NCBI GenBank assembly: GCA_900555765.1
Contig: USMA01000029.1
Location: 1-9,558, forward strand
DNA length: 9,558 nt
DNA from: an uncultured Collinsella sp.
Lineage (GTDB): Bacteria > Actinomycetota > Coriobacteriia > Coriobacteriales > Coriobacteriaceae
Direction of reading: 5' to 3'
Numbering within the stretch: the first letter of the stretch is position 1; every line of letters begins with the position of its first letter. The notes under the pieces were generated by a model. It saw only the letters and a program-made list of their open reading frames with translations, was not told the origin of the DNA and made no database searches. The position numbers were made by a program, and so were the translations under genes. This document shows positions 1 through 6,673 of this stretch, piece by piece.

Positions 1-576
1 GTTGGTGCCTATATTGGCTGGAGCGGTTTTGAACTCATCCAGGATACGGTGAGCCCGCTTTTGGGCCAGACGCCCGATCCTAAGCTGGTCAAGCACATTC
101 GAGACAAGATCATGAGCTATCCCGGCGTGTTGGGCGTTCACGATCTGATGGTTCACGACTACGGCCCGGGCAGGAAGTTTGCAAGCGCTCACGCCGAGAT
201 GGCAGCCGAGGCCAGCCCGCTGGAAAGTCATGACACGCTCGACAATATTGAGCAGGCGTTTAGGAACGAAGACGGCATGATTGTCACGCTCCATTACGAC
301 CCCATCGTGACCGCCGATCCCAAGCTGGCGAGCATGCGTTTGCGCATTATCGCCATGGCCCTACAGATCGATAGCCGCCTCTCGATTCATGACCTGCGCT
401 GTGTACCGGGTCCTACGCACACCAACGTGAGCTTTGACTGCGTGCGACCCTCGGATCTGCAGATGAGTGCCGAAGACGTAAAGCACGCGCTGGCACAACG
501 GGTCGAATCGGAATACCCCAAGTCGGTCGCCAAAATCACGATCGACGAAGACTACGTAGGCCATACCCACGAGTAG
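1..576 (+). CDS. Cation diffusion facilitator (CDF) transporter, C-terminal part, 5' end missing
   Basis: The reading frame is open from the first base, so the gene begins outside the window; 191 codons and a TAG stop are present. The first residues (GWSGFELIQDTVSPLLG) match the segment that follows the last membrane helix in CDF metal exporters. It is followed by the cytoplasmic ferredoxin-like domain: a predicted helix (KLVKHIRDKIMSYPGVLGVH), then a HAEM strand and SHDTLDNIEQAF, the usual dimerisation and metal-sensing fold. A further part with GPTHTNVSFD is typical of the longer CDF subfamily of about 390 residues common in Firmicutes and Actinobacteria. Family role: proton-coupled export of divalent cations such as Zn, Mn or Fe across the inner membrane. 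The transmembrane metal site is not in view, so the substrate cannot be inferred. A GTG at 49 is in frame, but recognisable CDF sequence precedes it, so it is not the start. Confidence 0.85.
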   Translation, partial: VGAYIGWSGFELIQDTVSPLLGQTPDPKLVKHIRDKIMSYPGVLGVHDLMVHDYGPGRKFASAHAEMAAEASPLESHDTLDNIEQAFRNEDGMIVTLHYDPIVTADPKLASMRLRIIAMALQIDSRLSIHDLRCVPGPTHTNVSFDCVRPSDLQMSAEDVKHALAQRVESEYPKSVAKITIDEDYVGHTHE

Positions 577-615
577 GGCTGCGCCGGTAAAGCTAGGTAT
601 ACAGAAGGGGAGAGC

Positions 616-1242
616 ATGAAGCGTCTATATCTACTTCGTCATGGTCAGACGGAATTCAACGTCAAAAAGCTCGTCCAGGGTCGCTGCGATTCACCGTTGA
701 CCGATCTGGGCCGCAAACAAGCGGGAATGGCAGCCGCATGGCTCAAGGCCCACGGCGCCGTCCCCGACAAAGTGGTCTCATCACCCTTAGGCCGAGCCAT
801 GGACACGGCAATTCTCGTCGCATGCGAGCTTCTCGGCCCGGACGCTGCTGGCGAGCCCTGCAAAGGCATCATCGAGCGCTGCTACGGAACCTTCGAAGAA
901 GGCCCCCACGACGCCCTGCCCACCGACGTCTGGGATCCGGGCGAGGACTTAATCCCATTCGGAGGAGAAGGAAGCCGCGCGCTGCGAGAACGCATGGTAG
1001 GCACCCTCACCAATCTCATAGGCTCCGAGGGCATCGAAACCCTCCTAGCAGTAAGCCACGGCAGCGCCAGCCGCCAACTCATCAAGGCTGCAGCCCCAGA
1101 GGGCTTCGAGCTCCCAGCAAAACTCCCCAACTGCGCCATCATGATCTTCAATTTCGATGAGGCAAAGCCACAAGCAGAAGGCGAACCGTCCCAATGCAAG
1201 TTCACCCTCCAGCAAATAGTGGACCCCCAACAAAGTAATTAG
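616..1242 (+). CDS. Histidine phosphatase family protein (phosphoglycerate mutase-like)
   Basis: A complete gene of 208 residues. The N-terminus reads LYLLRHGQTEFN, with the RHG signature at residues 8-10, where His9 is the expected phospho-accepting residue. SSPLGRAMDTA at 55-65 supplies the second conserved arginine (Arg60). Glu87 within GIIERCYGTFEEG is the expected acid/base region, and SHG at 147-149 supplies the second catalytic histidine. These are the residues of histidine phosphatase clade 1 (cofactor-dependent phosphoglycerate mutase, CobC-like and broad phosphatases). Length fits a small phosphatase rather than the roughly 250-residue dPGM, so a phosphatase on a small phosphorylated metabolite or nucleotide is more likely than glycolytic mutase activity. 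The start is set by AAGGGGAGAG a few bases upstream of ATG. It lies 39 nt after the CDF gene and may be cotranscribed with it. No membrane segment or signal peptide is seen. Confidence 0.85.
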   Translation: MKRLYLLRHGQTEFNVKKLVQGRCDSPLTDLGRKQAGMAAAWLKAHGAVPDKVVSSPLGRAMDTAILVACELLGPDAAGEPCKGIIERCYGTFEEGPHDALPTDVWDPGEDLIPFGGEGSRALRERMVGTLTNLIGSEGIETLLAVSHGSASRQLIKAAAPEGFELPAKLPNCAIMIFNFDEAKPQAEGEPSQCKFTLQQIVDPQQSN

Positions 1243-1271
1243 CTGAGCGAGCAGAGTTAAGCAGACATCAA

Positions 1272-1438
1272 CGTGTCGTCTCCCGAGCTTGGCAGAGGGG
1301 CGGCGAAATATATTAAGTTTGTCGCGAGTTCCGCACGCAAAGGAAAGCACTTAATGTGCTTTCCGTCTTGCGCAGGACTGTAGAGCAGCAAACTTAATAT
1401 ATTTCACCGCCCCTCTGCCAAGCTCGGGAGACTCCACG
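1272..1438. repeat. 167-nt near-perfect palindromic (snap-back) element, MITE-like
   Basis: The 44-nt arms at 1278-1321 and 1389-1432 are reverse complements with a single mismatch; with three further mismatched or matched bases outward, the arms span 1272-1321 and 1389-1438 with 47 of 50 positions pairing. The interior also pairs: AGTtCC (1327-1332) with GGACT (1375-1379), CGCAA (1336-1340) with TTGCG (1368-1372), and a 9-bp stem GGAAAGCAC (1342-1350) with GTGCTTTCC (1356-1364) around a TTAAT loop. The whole element can therefore fold as one hairpin. The main-arm mismatch is C-A on the plus strand but becomes G-U in a minus-strand transcript. No target-site duplication, T tract or coding frame of substance is seen. 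It may be a non-autonomous mobile palindrome or a bidirectional transcription barrier between the phosphatase gene and the ribosomal operon. Confidence 0.8.
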
Positions 1439-1480
1439 CACTTTACCTGCGTAAACAATGTGAGTGAAATATGAATCTCG

Positions 1481-1507
1481 ATGGATACGCCCGCAGCCGT
1501 GTATACT
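1481..1507 (+). promoter_or_regulatory. Promoter-like motif upstream of rplC (copy 1 of shared 26-nt motif)
   Basis: The last six bases are TATACT, a five-of-six match to a -10 box, preceded by CCGTG. No good -35 lies 17 nt upstream; TGGATA at 1482-1487 is only 14 nt away. The 26 bases 1481-1506 match 3346-3371 (upstream of rplB) at 23 positions. Both copies contain AYACG...CGTGT, which can pair in DNA or RNA. If TATACT is the -10, transcription would start near 1514 and give a leader of about 177 nt before rplC. Confidence 0.45.
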
Positions 1508-1513
1508 AAACAG

Positions 1514-1690
1514 CTGTGTGTAACCAGGGGAGTATTCTGGCTGGACAAAATGCCTGCTTAATAGGGTTGTCAGGTAGTCCGGGCGAAATACAAGGCTGGG
1601 GAGCACGTCGTGTAAGTAGTGGTCCTCTAGGGGCGTACGCTCGGTGGTGTACGCATTGTCCCAAGACCACGCGAGAGTTGGGATCATATC
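1514..1690 (+). promoter_or_regulatory. Structured 5' leader region of the ribosomal protein operon
   Basis: No gene fits this stretch. A compound hairpin lies at 1619-1670: GTGGTC (1619-1624) pairs with GACCAC (1665-1670), GGG (1630-1632) with CCC (1660-1662), and GCGTAC (1633-1638) with GTACGC (1649-1654) around a 10-nt loop. Upstream, TGCCTG (1551-1556) can pair with CAGGTA (1571-1576) including one G-U. The hairpin ends 20 nt before the rplC start. Position and folding are what is expected of an autoregulatory leader such as the S10-operon leaders that bind L4, but no family match is claimed. A second possible promoter, TTGTCA (1567-1572), 16 nt, TACAAG (1589-1594), lies inside it. Confidence 0.45.
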
Positions 1691-2311
1691 TTGATCAGCA
1701 TGATTCTCGGCCGCAAGATTGGCATGACCCAGGTTTGGGACGAGGACGACAACGTCGTTCCCGTCACGGTCATCCAGGCTGGCCCCTGCGCTGTCTCGCA
1801 GGTTAAAACTCAGGCAACCGACGGCTATGACGCCGTCCAGATCGGTTTCGGCGACATCAAGGCCAAGAACGTGAACAAGCCCATGGCTGGTCACTTCGCT
1901 AAGGCCGGCGTCGAACCTGTCCGCTTCCTTCGTGAGGTCCGCGTCGAGAACGGCGAGGAGCACAAGGTCGGCGAGGTCGTCACCGTCGCTGATTTCGCTG
2001 ATGTCGAGAAGGTCGACGTCATCGGTACCTCCAAGGGTAAGGGCTTCCAGGGTCGCATCAAGCGCTGGGGTCAGCGCCGCGGTCCTATGACGCATGGTTC
2101 TCACTTCCAGCGTCACCCCGGTTCTATCGGTCAGTGCGCCTATCCTGCGCGCGTCCTCAAGGGCGTCAAGATGGCCGGTCACATGGGTAACGAGCGCGTT
2201 ACCGTCAAGAACCTTTCCGTTGTCCGCATCGATGCCGAGCAGAACCTCATCTTGGTCAAGGGCGCTGTCCCGGGTGCCAAGAATGGTCTCGTCGCCATCC
2301 GTATGGCCTAA
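1691..2311 (+). CDS. rplC: 50S ribosomal protein L3
   Basis: The product is 206 residues, normal for bacterial L3. It starts [12 protein letters not shown], the diagnostic N-terminus, and holds the signature region with [20 protein letters not shown] then [14 protein letters not shown], the long loop that reaches toward the peptidyl transferase centre. L3 is one of the first proteins to bind 23S rRNA and nucleates 50S assembly. I prefer the TTG start at 1691 (MISMILGRK): it sits 8-9 nt after a TGGGAT purine patch and gives the family's usual two or three residues before ILG, whereas the ATG at 1700 would leave just one and lie far from any ribosome binding site. The weak start and binding site could serve translational control. 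No rpsJ (S10) precedes it, unlike the usual operon order. A 46-nt gap separates it from rplD. Confidence 0.95.
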   Translation: MISMILGRKIGMTQVWDEDDNVVPVTVIQAGPCAVSQVKTQATDGYDAVQIGFGDIKAKNVNKPMAGHFAKAGVEPVRFLREVRVENGEEHKVGEVVTVADFADVEKVDVIGTSKGKGFQGRIKRWGQRRGPMTHGSHFQRHPGSIGQCAYPARVLKGVKMAGHMGNERVTVKNLSVVRIDAEQNLILVKGAVPGAKNGLVAIRMA

Positions 2312-2357
2312 GGGCCCAGCCCATTTAGCCCAGCGTCATACCAAGGAGAACACTTAA

Positions 2358-2984
2358 ATGGCAAAGTTTGAAGTAAAGAACAGCGAGGGCAAGAAGGTCG
2401 CCGAGGCCGAGCTCGCCGCTGAGGTGTACGGCATCGAGCCGAACATCCACGTTATGCACCACATCGTCAAGTGCCAGATGGCCGCTTGGCGTCAGGGCAC
2501 CCAGTCCGCTAAGGGCCGCTCTGAGGTTTCCGGTGGCGGCAAGAAGCCTTGGCGTCAGAAGGGCACCGGCCGTGCCCGCCAGGGTTCCATCCGTGCTGCC
2601 CAGTGGCGTCACGGTGGCGTTGTCTTCGCCCCCAAGCCCCGTTCCTACGCTAAGCGTATGAACAACAAGGAGGTCAAGCTGGCTATGCGCTCCGCGCTGT
2701 CCGCCAAGCTGGCCGATGGCGAGCTCGTGCTCGTCGACGACTACGGCTTCGAGAAGCCTTCCACCAAGGCTGCCGTTGCCATGCTCAAGGCTCTCGGCCT
2801 TGAGGGCAAGCGTCTGACCATCATCGTTCGCGATGAGGATGTCAACGCCTACCTGTCGTTCCGCAACATTCCCAAGACGTTCATCATCACTGCCGACGAG
2901 GCCAACACCTACGATCTCGTCAACAATAACACCGTGCTGATGCCCGCCGACATCGCCGCTCACTTCGGGGAGGTGCTTGCATAA
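2358..2984 (+). CDS. rplD: 50S ribosomal protein L4
   Basis: A full-length L4 of 208 residues. The conserved extended loop that lines the exit tunnel is clear: SGGGKKPWRQKGTGRARQGS followed by a W-R-H-G-G-V-V-F-AP stretch at about residues 58-93. The C-terminal globular part has NTYDLVNNNTVLM, the usual end of the family. L4 binds 23S rRNA domain I and, in enterobacteria, also represses its own S10 operon at the leader RNA; whether it does so here is unknown. The start is fixed by AAGGAG about 10 nt upstream of ATG. The stop TAA is immediately followed by the ATG of rplW with no spacer, so the two genes are very likely translationally coupled. Confidence 0.97.
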   Translation: MAKFEVKNSEGKKVAEAELAAEVYGIEPNIHVMHHIVKCQMAAWRQGTQSAKGRSEVSGGGKKPWRQKGTGRARQGSIRAAQWRHGGVVFAPKPRSYAKRMNNKEVKLAMRSALSAKLADGELVLVDDYGFEKPSTKAAVAMLKALGLEGKRLTIIVRDEDVNAYLSFRNIPKTFIITADEANTYDLVNNNTVLMPADIAAHFGEVLA

Positions 2985-3272
2985 ATGACCGCCCACGAGA
3001 TCATCATCCGTCCGATCGTGTCCGAGCGTTCCTTCTCCGGCATGGAGCAGAACAAGTACACGTTCGAGGTCGCCAAGGATGCTAACAAGTATCAGATCAA
3101 GGACGCTGTCGAGGAGATCTTCGGCGTCAAGGTCGTTCGCGTGAACACCCTGACGGTCAAGCCCAAGACCAAGCGCGTGCGCTATGTCGCCGGCAAGACC
3201 CGTTCTTGGAAGAAGGCCATCGTCACGCTGGCCGAGGGCGACACCATCGAGGTCTTTGGCAACCAGGCCTAA
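2985..3272 (+). CDS. rplW: 50S ribosomal protein L23
   Basis: The product is 95 residues, the standard bacterial length. It begins with IIIRPIVSERSF, the usual L23 opening, and ends with KKAIVTLAEGDTIEVF, the family signature; the RVNTLTVKPKTKRVRY stretch is the extended hairpin that reaches toward the tunnel. L23 sits at the exit of the polypeptide tunnel and docks trigger factor and the signal recognition particle. Its ATG follows the rplD stop directly, and the ribosome binding site GGGGAGG lies inside the last codons of rplD. It is followed by an unusually long 179-nt gap before rplB, which contains a hairpin and a repeated promoter-like motif. Confidence 0.97.
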   Translation: MTAHEIIIRPIVSERSFSGMEQNKYTFEVAKDANKYQIKDAVEEIFGVKVVRVNTLTVKPKTKRVRYVAGKTRSWKKAIVTLAEGDTIEVFGNQA

Positions 3273-3290
3273 GACTCGCTGCTGTTGAGT

Positions 3291-3326
3291 GAGCTCATGC
3301 CTCCCAAATAGGGGAGGCGAGAGCTC
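3291..3326 (+). terminator. Hairpin between rplW and rplB, possible attenuator
   Basis: GAGCTC (3291-3296) and GCCTCCC (3299-3305) pair with GGGAGGC (3312-3318) and GAGCTC (3321-3326) around a 6-nt AT-rich loop, with a symmetric two-base internal loop: 13 bp in all. Only a short TTTT (3331-3334) follows after four bases, so it would be a weak or conditional terminator rather than a full stop. Just downstream is the promoter-like motif before rplB, which suggests that part of the operon restarts here. Confidence 0.45.
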
Positions 3327-3345
3327 AAGGTTTTGGGCGTATAAA

Positions 3346-3372
3346 ATGGACACGCCCGGAACCGTGTATACG
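3346..3372 (+). promoter_or_regulatory. Promoter-like motif upstream of rplB (copy 2 of shared 26-nt motif)
   Basis: This matches the rplC upstream motif at 23 of 26 positions and includes CCGTGTATAC. Here the inner arms ACACG (3350-3354 region) and CGTGT are perfectly complementary around eight bases, while the other copy has a U-G at one pair. TGGACA at 3347-3352 resembles a -35 but would be only 14 nt from TATACG. A separate TATAAA lies at 3340-3345. A start near 3379 would give a leader of about 73 nt before rplB. Confidence 0.45.
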
Positions 3373-3451
3373 TCCGGTGTCATCGCACCCGAGGCAGAAC
3401 CTCGAATCCCTGTCTGCGATGGCTAACGGATTCCTATTGAAAGGGATTGTA

Positions 3452-4282
3452 ATGGCTGTAAAGCACCTTAAGCCGACCTCCGCTGGTAGGCGTTGGCAGA
3501 CGATCTCCGACTTCTCCGAGATCACCTGCACCAAGCCCGAGAAGTCTCTTCTCGCGCCCCTGCCCAAGAAGGCCGGTCGTAACAACAACGGCCGCATCAC
3601 CACCCGCCACCAGGGCGGCGGCGTGAAGCGTCGTTACCGCGTGATCGACTTCAAGCGCAACAAGGACGGCGTGCCCGCCAAGGTTGCCACGATCGAGTAC
3701 GATCCGAACCGTTCCGCTCGCATCGCTCTGCTGCACTACGCTGACGGTGAGAAGCGCTACATTCTGGCCCCCAAGGGCCTCGAGGTCGGTCAGACCATCA
3801 TGTCCGGTTCTGACGCCGACATCAAGCCGGGCAACGCTCTGCCCCTCGCCGACATCCCCGTCGGTACGCTCATCCACGCCGTTGAGTTCCAGCCGGGCAA
3901 GGGCGCTGCTATCGCCCGTTCCGCCGGTAACTCCTGCCAGCTGATGGGTAAGGAGGGCAAGTACGCCATCGTCCGTATGCCTTCCTCCGAGATGCGCCGC
4001 ATCCTCGTTACCTGCCGCGCCACCGTCGGTGAGGTCGGCAACGCCGATCACTCCAACATCGTCATCGGCAAGGCCGGCCGTAAGCGTCACATGATCGTGC
4101 GCCCGACCGTCCGCGGTACCGTCATGAACCCTGTCGACCACCCGCACGGCGGTGGCGAGGGCAAGAACCACACCTCTGGTCGTCCCTCCGTTACCCCCTG
4201 GGGTAAGCCGACGAAGGGCCTTCGTACGCGCAAGAAGAAGAAGGTCTCGAACCAGCACATCATTCGTCGCCGTAAGAAGTAA
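3452..4282 (+). CDS. rplB: 50S ribosomal protein L2
   Basis: The product is 276 residues, normal for L2, and among the most conserved in the ribosome. It opens [16 protein letters not shown] and carries [19 protein letters not shown] at about 45-63, the OB-fold RNA-binding part. The C-terminal signature [14 protein letters not shown] lies at about 224-237, with His230 in the position of the histidine studied for peptidyl transferase support in E. coli. The basic end [17 protein letters not shown] is typical. L2 binds 23S rRNA, helps join subunits and shapes the peptidyl transferase centre. The frame is open further upstream with ATGs at 3377 and 3419, but family alignment and AAAGGG about 7 nt upstream set the start at 3452. 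A 32-nt gap with AGGAGA leads into rpsS. Confidence 0.97.
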   Translation: MAVKHLKPTSAGRRWQTISDFSEITCTKPEKSLLAPLPKKAGRNNNGRITTRHQGGGVKRRYRVIDFKRNKDGVPAKVATIEYDPNRSARIALLHYADGEKRYILAPKGLEVGQTIMSGSDADIKPGNALPLADIPVGTLIHAVEFQPGKGAAIARSAGNSCQLMGKEGKYAIVRMPSSEMRRILVTCRATVGEVGNADHSNIVIGKAGRKRHMIVRPTVRGTVMNPVDHPHGGGEGKNHTSGRPSVTPWGKPTKGLRTRKKKKVSNQHIIRRRKK

Positions 4283-4314
4283 TTTCGGATACCGAGTTTT
4301 AGGAGAAAGCACTT

Positions 4315-4575
4315 ATGAGCAGAAGTCTCAAAAAGGGCCCGTTCGTGGAGACTCGCCTTCTCTCGCGTATCACCGCGATGAACGAGGCTGGCAAGAAGGA
4401 CGTCGTGAAGACCTGGTCCCGCGCGTCCACCATCTTCCCCGAGATGGTTGGTCACACCATCGCCGTCCACGACGGCCGCAAGCATGTGCCCGTGTATGTT
4501 ACCGAGTCCATGGTTGGTCACAAGCTCGGCGAGTTCGCGCCGACTCGTACGTTCCGTGGCCACAAGGCCAAATAG
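4315..4575 (+). CDS. rpsS: 30S ribosomal protein S19
   Basis: The product is 86 residues, close to the usual 85-93. It begins [11 protein letters not shown], the invariant N-terminus, and carries the signature [16 protein letters not shown] at about 68-83. S19 sits in the head of the small subunit, binds 16S rRNA together with S13 and contributes to the bridge between subunits near the A-site tRNA. The start is set by AGGAGA about 8 nt upstream of ATG. It ends with TAG 14 nt before rplV, whose ribosome binding site GGGGG lies in this small gap, so the two are very likely cotranslated. Confidence 0.97.
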   Translation: MSRSLKKGPFVETRLLSRITAMNEAGKKDVVKTWSRASTIFPEMVGHTIAVHDGRKHVPVYVTESMVGHKLGEFAPTRTFRGHKAK

Positions 4576-4589
4576 GGGGTTAACTGTAA

Positions 4590-4961
4590 ATGGCAACTAA
4601 GTCTATTGAAACTGAGGCCACCGAGGTTCGCGCCGTCGCTAAGTACGTGCGTGTTTCCCCCAGCAAGGCCCGCCTGGTGGTCGATCTGATCCGCCGCAAG
4701 CCTGTCGCTCAGGCCTTCGACATCCTCCACTTCTGCGACCGCGCCGTCGCCGTGGATGTCGAGAAGGTTCTCCGTTCCGCCGTTGCGAACGCCGAGAACA
4801 ACAACGGTCTGCGTGCCGACAACCTGGTTGTCGCCGCTGCCTATGTTGACGAGGGTCCGACGCTTAAGCGCATCCGTCCCCGCGCCAAGGGTTCCGCTTC
4901 TCGCATTCTGAAGCGTACTTCCCACATCACCGTCGTCGTTGCTCCTCGAAAGGAGGCGTAA
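4590..4961 (+). CDS. rplV: 50S ribosomal protein L22
   Basis: The product is 123 residues, slightly longer than the usual 110-115 because of an N-terminal extension ([15 protein letters not shown]) before the conserved [20 protein letters not shown]. The C-terminal signature lies in the stretch from [20 protein letters not shown] onward to TSHITVVV, the beta-hairpin that lines the exit tunnel. L22 interacts with all domains of 23S rRNA; changes in this loop are known in other bacteria to affect macrolide sensitivity, but nothing unusual is seen in it here. It is followed 6 nt later by rpsC; the AAAGGAGG for rpsC lies inside the last codons of this gene, pointing to coupled translation. Confidence 0.97.
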   Translation: MATKSIETEATEVRAVAKYVRVSPSKARLVVDLIRRKPVAQAFDILHFCDRAVAVDVEKVLRSAVANAENNNGLRADNLVVAAAYVDEGPTLKRIRPRAKGSASRILKRTSHITVVVAPRKEA

Positions 4962-4967
4962 AGCTGT

Positions 4968-5678
4968 ATGGGTCAGAAAGTCTACCCCACCGGCTTCCGT
5001 CTTGGCATCACCGAGAACTGGCGCTCCCGCTGGTTCGCAGAGAAGGATTACGCTAAGACCCTCGGTAACGATCTCGAGATCCGCAAGTACCTCGAGAAGC
5101 GTCTTTCCCGCGCAGCTGTCTCCCGCGTCGAGATCGAGCGCGCTGGCGACAAGGTGAAGGTCATCATCCTCACCGCTCGCCCCGGTGTTGTCATCGGTAA
5201 GAAGGGTGCCGAGATCGATACCCTCCGCACCGAGCTCGAGAAGGTCGCTGGCGTCTCCAAGGGCCAGCTCTCCGTCGACGTTGTCGAGATCAAGCGCCCC
5301 GAGCTCGACGCCAACCTCGTTGCTCAGTCTATCGCCGAGCAGCTCGAGGGCCGCGTTGCCTTCCGTCGCGCTATGCGCAAGGCTGTCCAGTCTGCCCGCA
5401 AGGCCGGCGCTAAGGGCATCCGTATCCAGTGCTCCGGTCGTCTCGGCGGTGCCGAGATGGGCCGTCGTGAGTGGTACCGCGAGGGTCGCGTGCCTCTGCA
5501 CACCCTTCGTGCCAAGATCGACTACGGCACGGCTGTCGCCAGCACCACCATGGGCGCTTGCGGCGTGAAGGTCTGGATCTACCTGGGCGAGAAGCTCCCG
5601 GGCCAGCCTGTTCCCAACCCTGCACTCGAGGGCTCTTCCCGTCCTCGTCGTCGTAACTCCGAGAGGAGGGGTCAGTAG
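4968..5678 (+). CDS. rpsC: 30S ribosomal protein S3
   Basis: The product is 236 residues, standard for S3. It opens [19 protein letters not shown]. The type 2 KH RNA-binding domain spans about residues 38-107 with the GxxG loop as [11 protein letters not shown] near 74-84. The C-terminal family signature is present from [20 protein letters not shown] to [13 protein letters not shown] at about 157-205. A short basic, proline-containing tail ([14 protein letters not shown]) follows. S3 sits at the mRNA entry channel and with S4 and S5 helps unwind mRNA. The ribosome binding site AAAGGAGG is about 10 nt upstream of ATG. Its TAG stop overlaps the GTG start of rplP by one base. Confidence 0.97.
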   Translation: MGQKVYPTGFRLGITENWRSRWFAEKDYAKTLGNDLEIRKYLEKRLSRAAVSRVEIERAGDKVKVIILTARPGVVIGKKGAEIDTLRTELEKVAGVSKGQLSVDVVEIKRPELDANLVAQSIAEQLEGRVAFRRAMRKAVQSARKAGAKGIRIQCSGRLGGAEMGRREWYREGRVPLHTLRAKIDYGTAVASTTMGACGVKVWIYLGEKLPGQPVPNPALEGSSRPRRRNSERRGQ

Positions 5679-6181
5679 TGCTTGCCCCTAAGCGTATTCT
5701 TCACCGCAAGGTGCAGCGTGGCTCCATGAAGGGCCAGGCCAAGGGTAATACCGAGCTGCATTTCGGTGAGTTTGGTATCCAGGCTCTCGAGGCCCATTGG
5801 ATCACCAACCGTCAGATCGAGGCCGCTCGTATTGCCATGACCCGCTACATGAAGCGTGGCGGTCGTGTCTACATCACGATCTTCCCCGATAAGCCCATCA
5901 CCAAGAAGCCTGCCGAGACTCGCATGGGTTCTGGTAAGGGTAACCCCGAGGAGTGGGTGGCCGTCGTCAAGCCCGGCCGCATCATGTTCGAGGTCAAGGG
6001 TGTTCCCGAGGAGGTCGCTCGCGAGGCTCTGCGTCTTGCCCAGCACAAGCTCCCCATCAAGACCAAGATTGTGGTTGCCAAGAACGCTGAGCAGCGCATC
6101 GAGAAGGAAATGGCTGAGGAGGCCGCTCTCGAGGCCAAGTGGGCTGCTGAGGACGCCGCCGCCGCCAAGGAGGAGAACTAA
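5678..6181 (+). CDS. rplP: 50S ribosomal protein L16 with an acidic C-terminal tail
   Basis: The product is 167 residues. The first 135 or so are a standard L16: [19 protein letters not shown], then [20 protein letters not shown] at about 43-62 and the signature [12 protein letters not shown] at about 77-88. L16 binds 5S and 23S rRNA near the A-site and helps tRNA accommodation. The ordinary protein ends near the stretch HKLPIKTK; here about 30 further residues rich in Glu, Ala and Lys follow, probably a charged helix. The start is GTG, one base of which is shared with the rpsC stop; GAGAGGAGGGG in the end of rpsC is the ribosome binding site. Its own TAA stop overlaps the rpmC ATG by one base. 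The overlaps indicate tight coupling of S3, L16 and L29. Confidence 0.96.
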   Translation: MLAPKRILHRKVQRGSMKGQAKGNTELHFGEFGIQALEAHWITNRQIEAARIAMTRYMKRGGRVYITIFPDKPITKKPAETRMGSGKGNPEEWVAVVKPGRIMFEVKGVPEEVAREALRLAQHKLPIKTKIVVAKNAEQRIEKEMAEEAALEAKWAAEDAAAAKEEN

Positions 6182-6396
6182 TGAAGCCCGCAGAGATTCG
6201 TGAGCTCTCGGACGCTCAGCTCGTTGAGAAGCTGAAGGAAATGCGCGCCGAGCTCTTTAACCTTCGTTTCCAGATGGCCACCAGCCAGCTGGACAACACC
6301 GCTCGCGTCAACACCGTGAAGAAGGACATCGCTCGCGTCCTCACGGAGCAGCGCGCCCGCGAGATCGCAGCGGAGAAGTCCGCTGTCGCCGAGTAG
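6181..6396 (+). CDS. rpmC: 50S ribosomal protein L29
   Basis: The product is 71 residues, within the family's 60-75. It opens [18 protein letters not shown] and contains the signature part RFQMATSQLDNTARVNTVKK at about 29-48, two long helices as in other L29 proteins. L29 lies beside L23 at the exit of the polypeptide tunnel. The ATG overlaps the rplP stop by one base (TAATG) and the ribosome binding site AAGGAGGAG is in the last rplP codons. The C-terminal end (REIAAEKSAVAE) is slightly longer than the minimum. A 16-nt gap with AAGGAGAG leads to rpsQ. Confidence 0.96.
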   Translation: MKPAEIRELSDAQLVEKLKEMRAELFNLRFQMATSQLDNTARVNTVKKDIARVLTEQRAREIAAEKSAVAE

Positions 6397-6412
6397 GACC
6401 TAAGGAGAGAAC

Positions 6413-6673
6413 ATGACTGATTCGCGTAACTCGCGTAAGGTCCGTACGGGTGTCGTTACCTCCGTCTCCGGTGCCAAGACCATTGTTGTCACCATCACCG
6501 AGCGCAAGCGTCACCCCAAGTACGGCAAGATGATGACCAGCTCCAAGAAGCTGCACGCTCACGACGAGGAGTGCACGGCTGGCGTGGGCGATACTGTCCG
6601 CGTTATGGAGACCCGTCCTATGTCCAAGATGAAGCGTTGGCGCCTCATCGAGGTCGTCGAGCGCGCTAAATAA
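6413..6673 (+). CDS. rpsQ: 30S ribosomal protein S17
   Basis: The product is 86 residues, standard for S17. The fold starts with RKVRTGVVTSVSGAKTIVVT, and the signature GDTVRVMETRPMSKMKRWRL is at about 59-78. S17 is a primary 16S rRNA-binding protein with an OB fold, important for early assembly of the small subunit. The start follows AAGGAGAGAAC directly. In the E. coli arrangement rpsQ is the last gene of the S10 operon; here likewise a long 118-nt gap follows before rplN, so a transcription or regulatory boundary is likely after this gene. Confidence 0.97.
   Translation: MTDSRNSRKVRTGVVTSVSGAKTIVVTITERKRHPKYGKMMTSSKKLHAHDEECTAGVGDTVRVMETRPMSKMKRWRLIEVVERAK

Noticed and set aside
1550..1561. 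ATG-CCT-GCT-TAA minimal open frame as a leader peptide
   Set aside because: The nearest AGGGGAG is 17 nt away and three codons cannot be distinguished from chance.
1516..1806. Small plus-strand open frame in the rplC leader
   Set aside because: It overlaps the start of rplC in another frame, has no suitable ribosome binding site and no recognisable domain; it is a chance frame through the leader.
2325..3383. Open frame of 352 codons on the minus strand across rplD and rplW
   Set aside because: It is antisense to two certain ribosomal genes and has shadow composition; similar frames oppose rplB (3434-4312) and rplV-rpsC (4518-5501) for the same reason.
4152..4583. Arg- and Ser-rich plus-strand frame across the rplB end and rpsS
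   Set aside because: It lies out of frame over certain genes and has the low-complexity composition of an off-frame reading.
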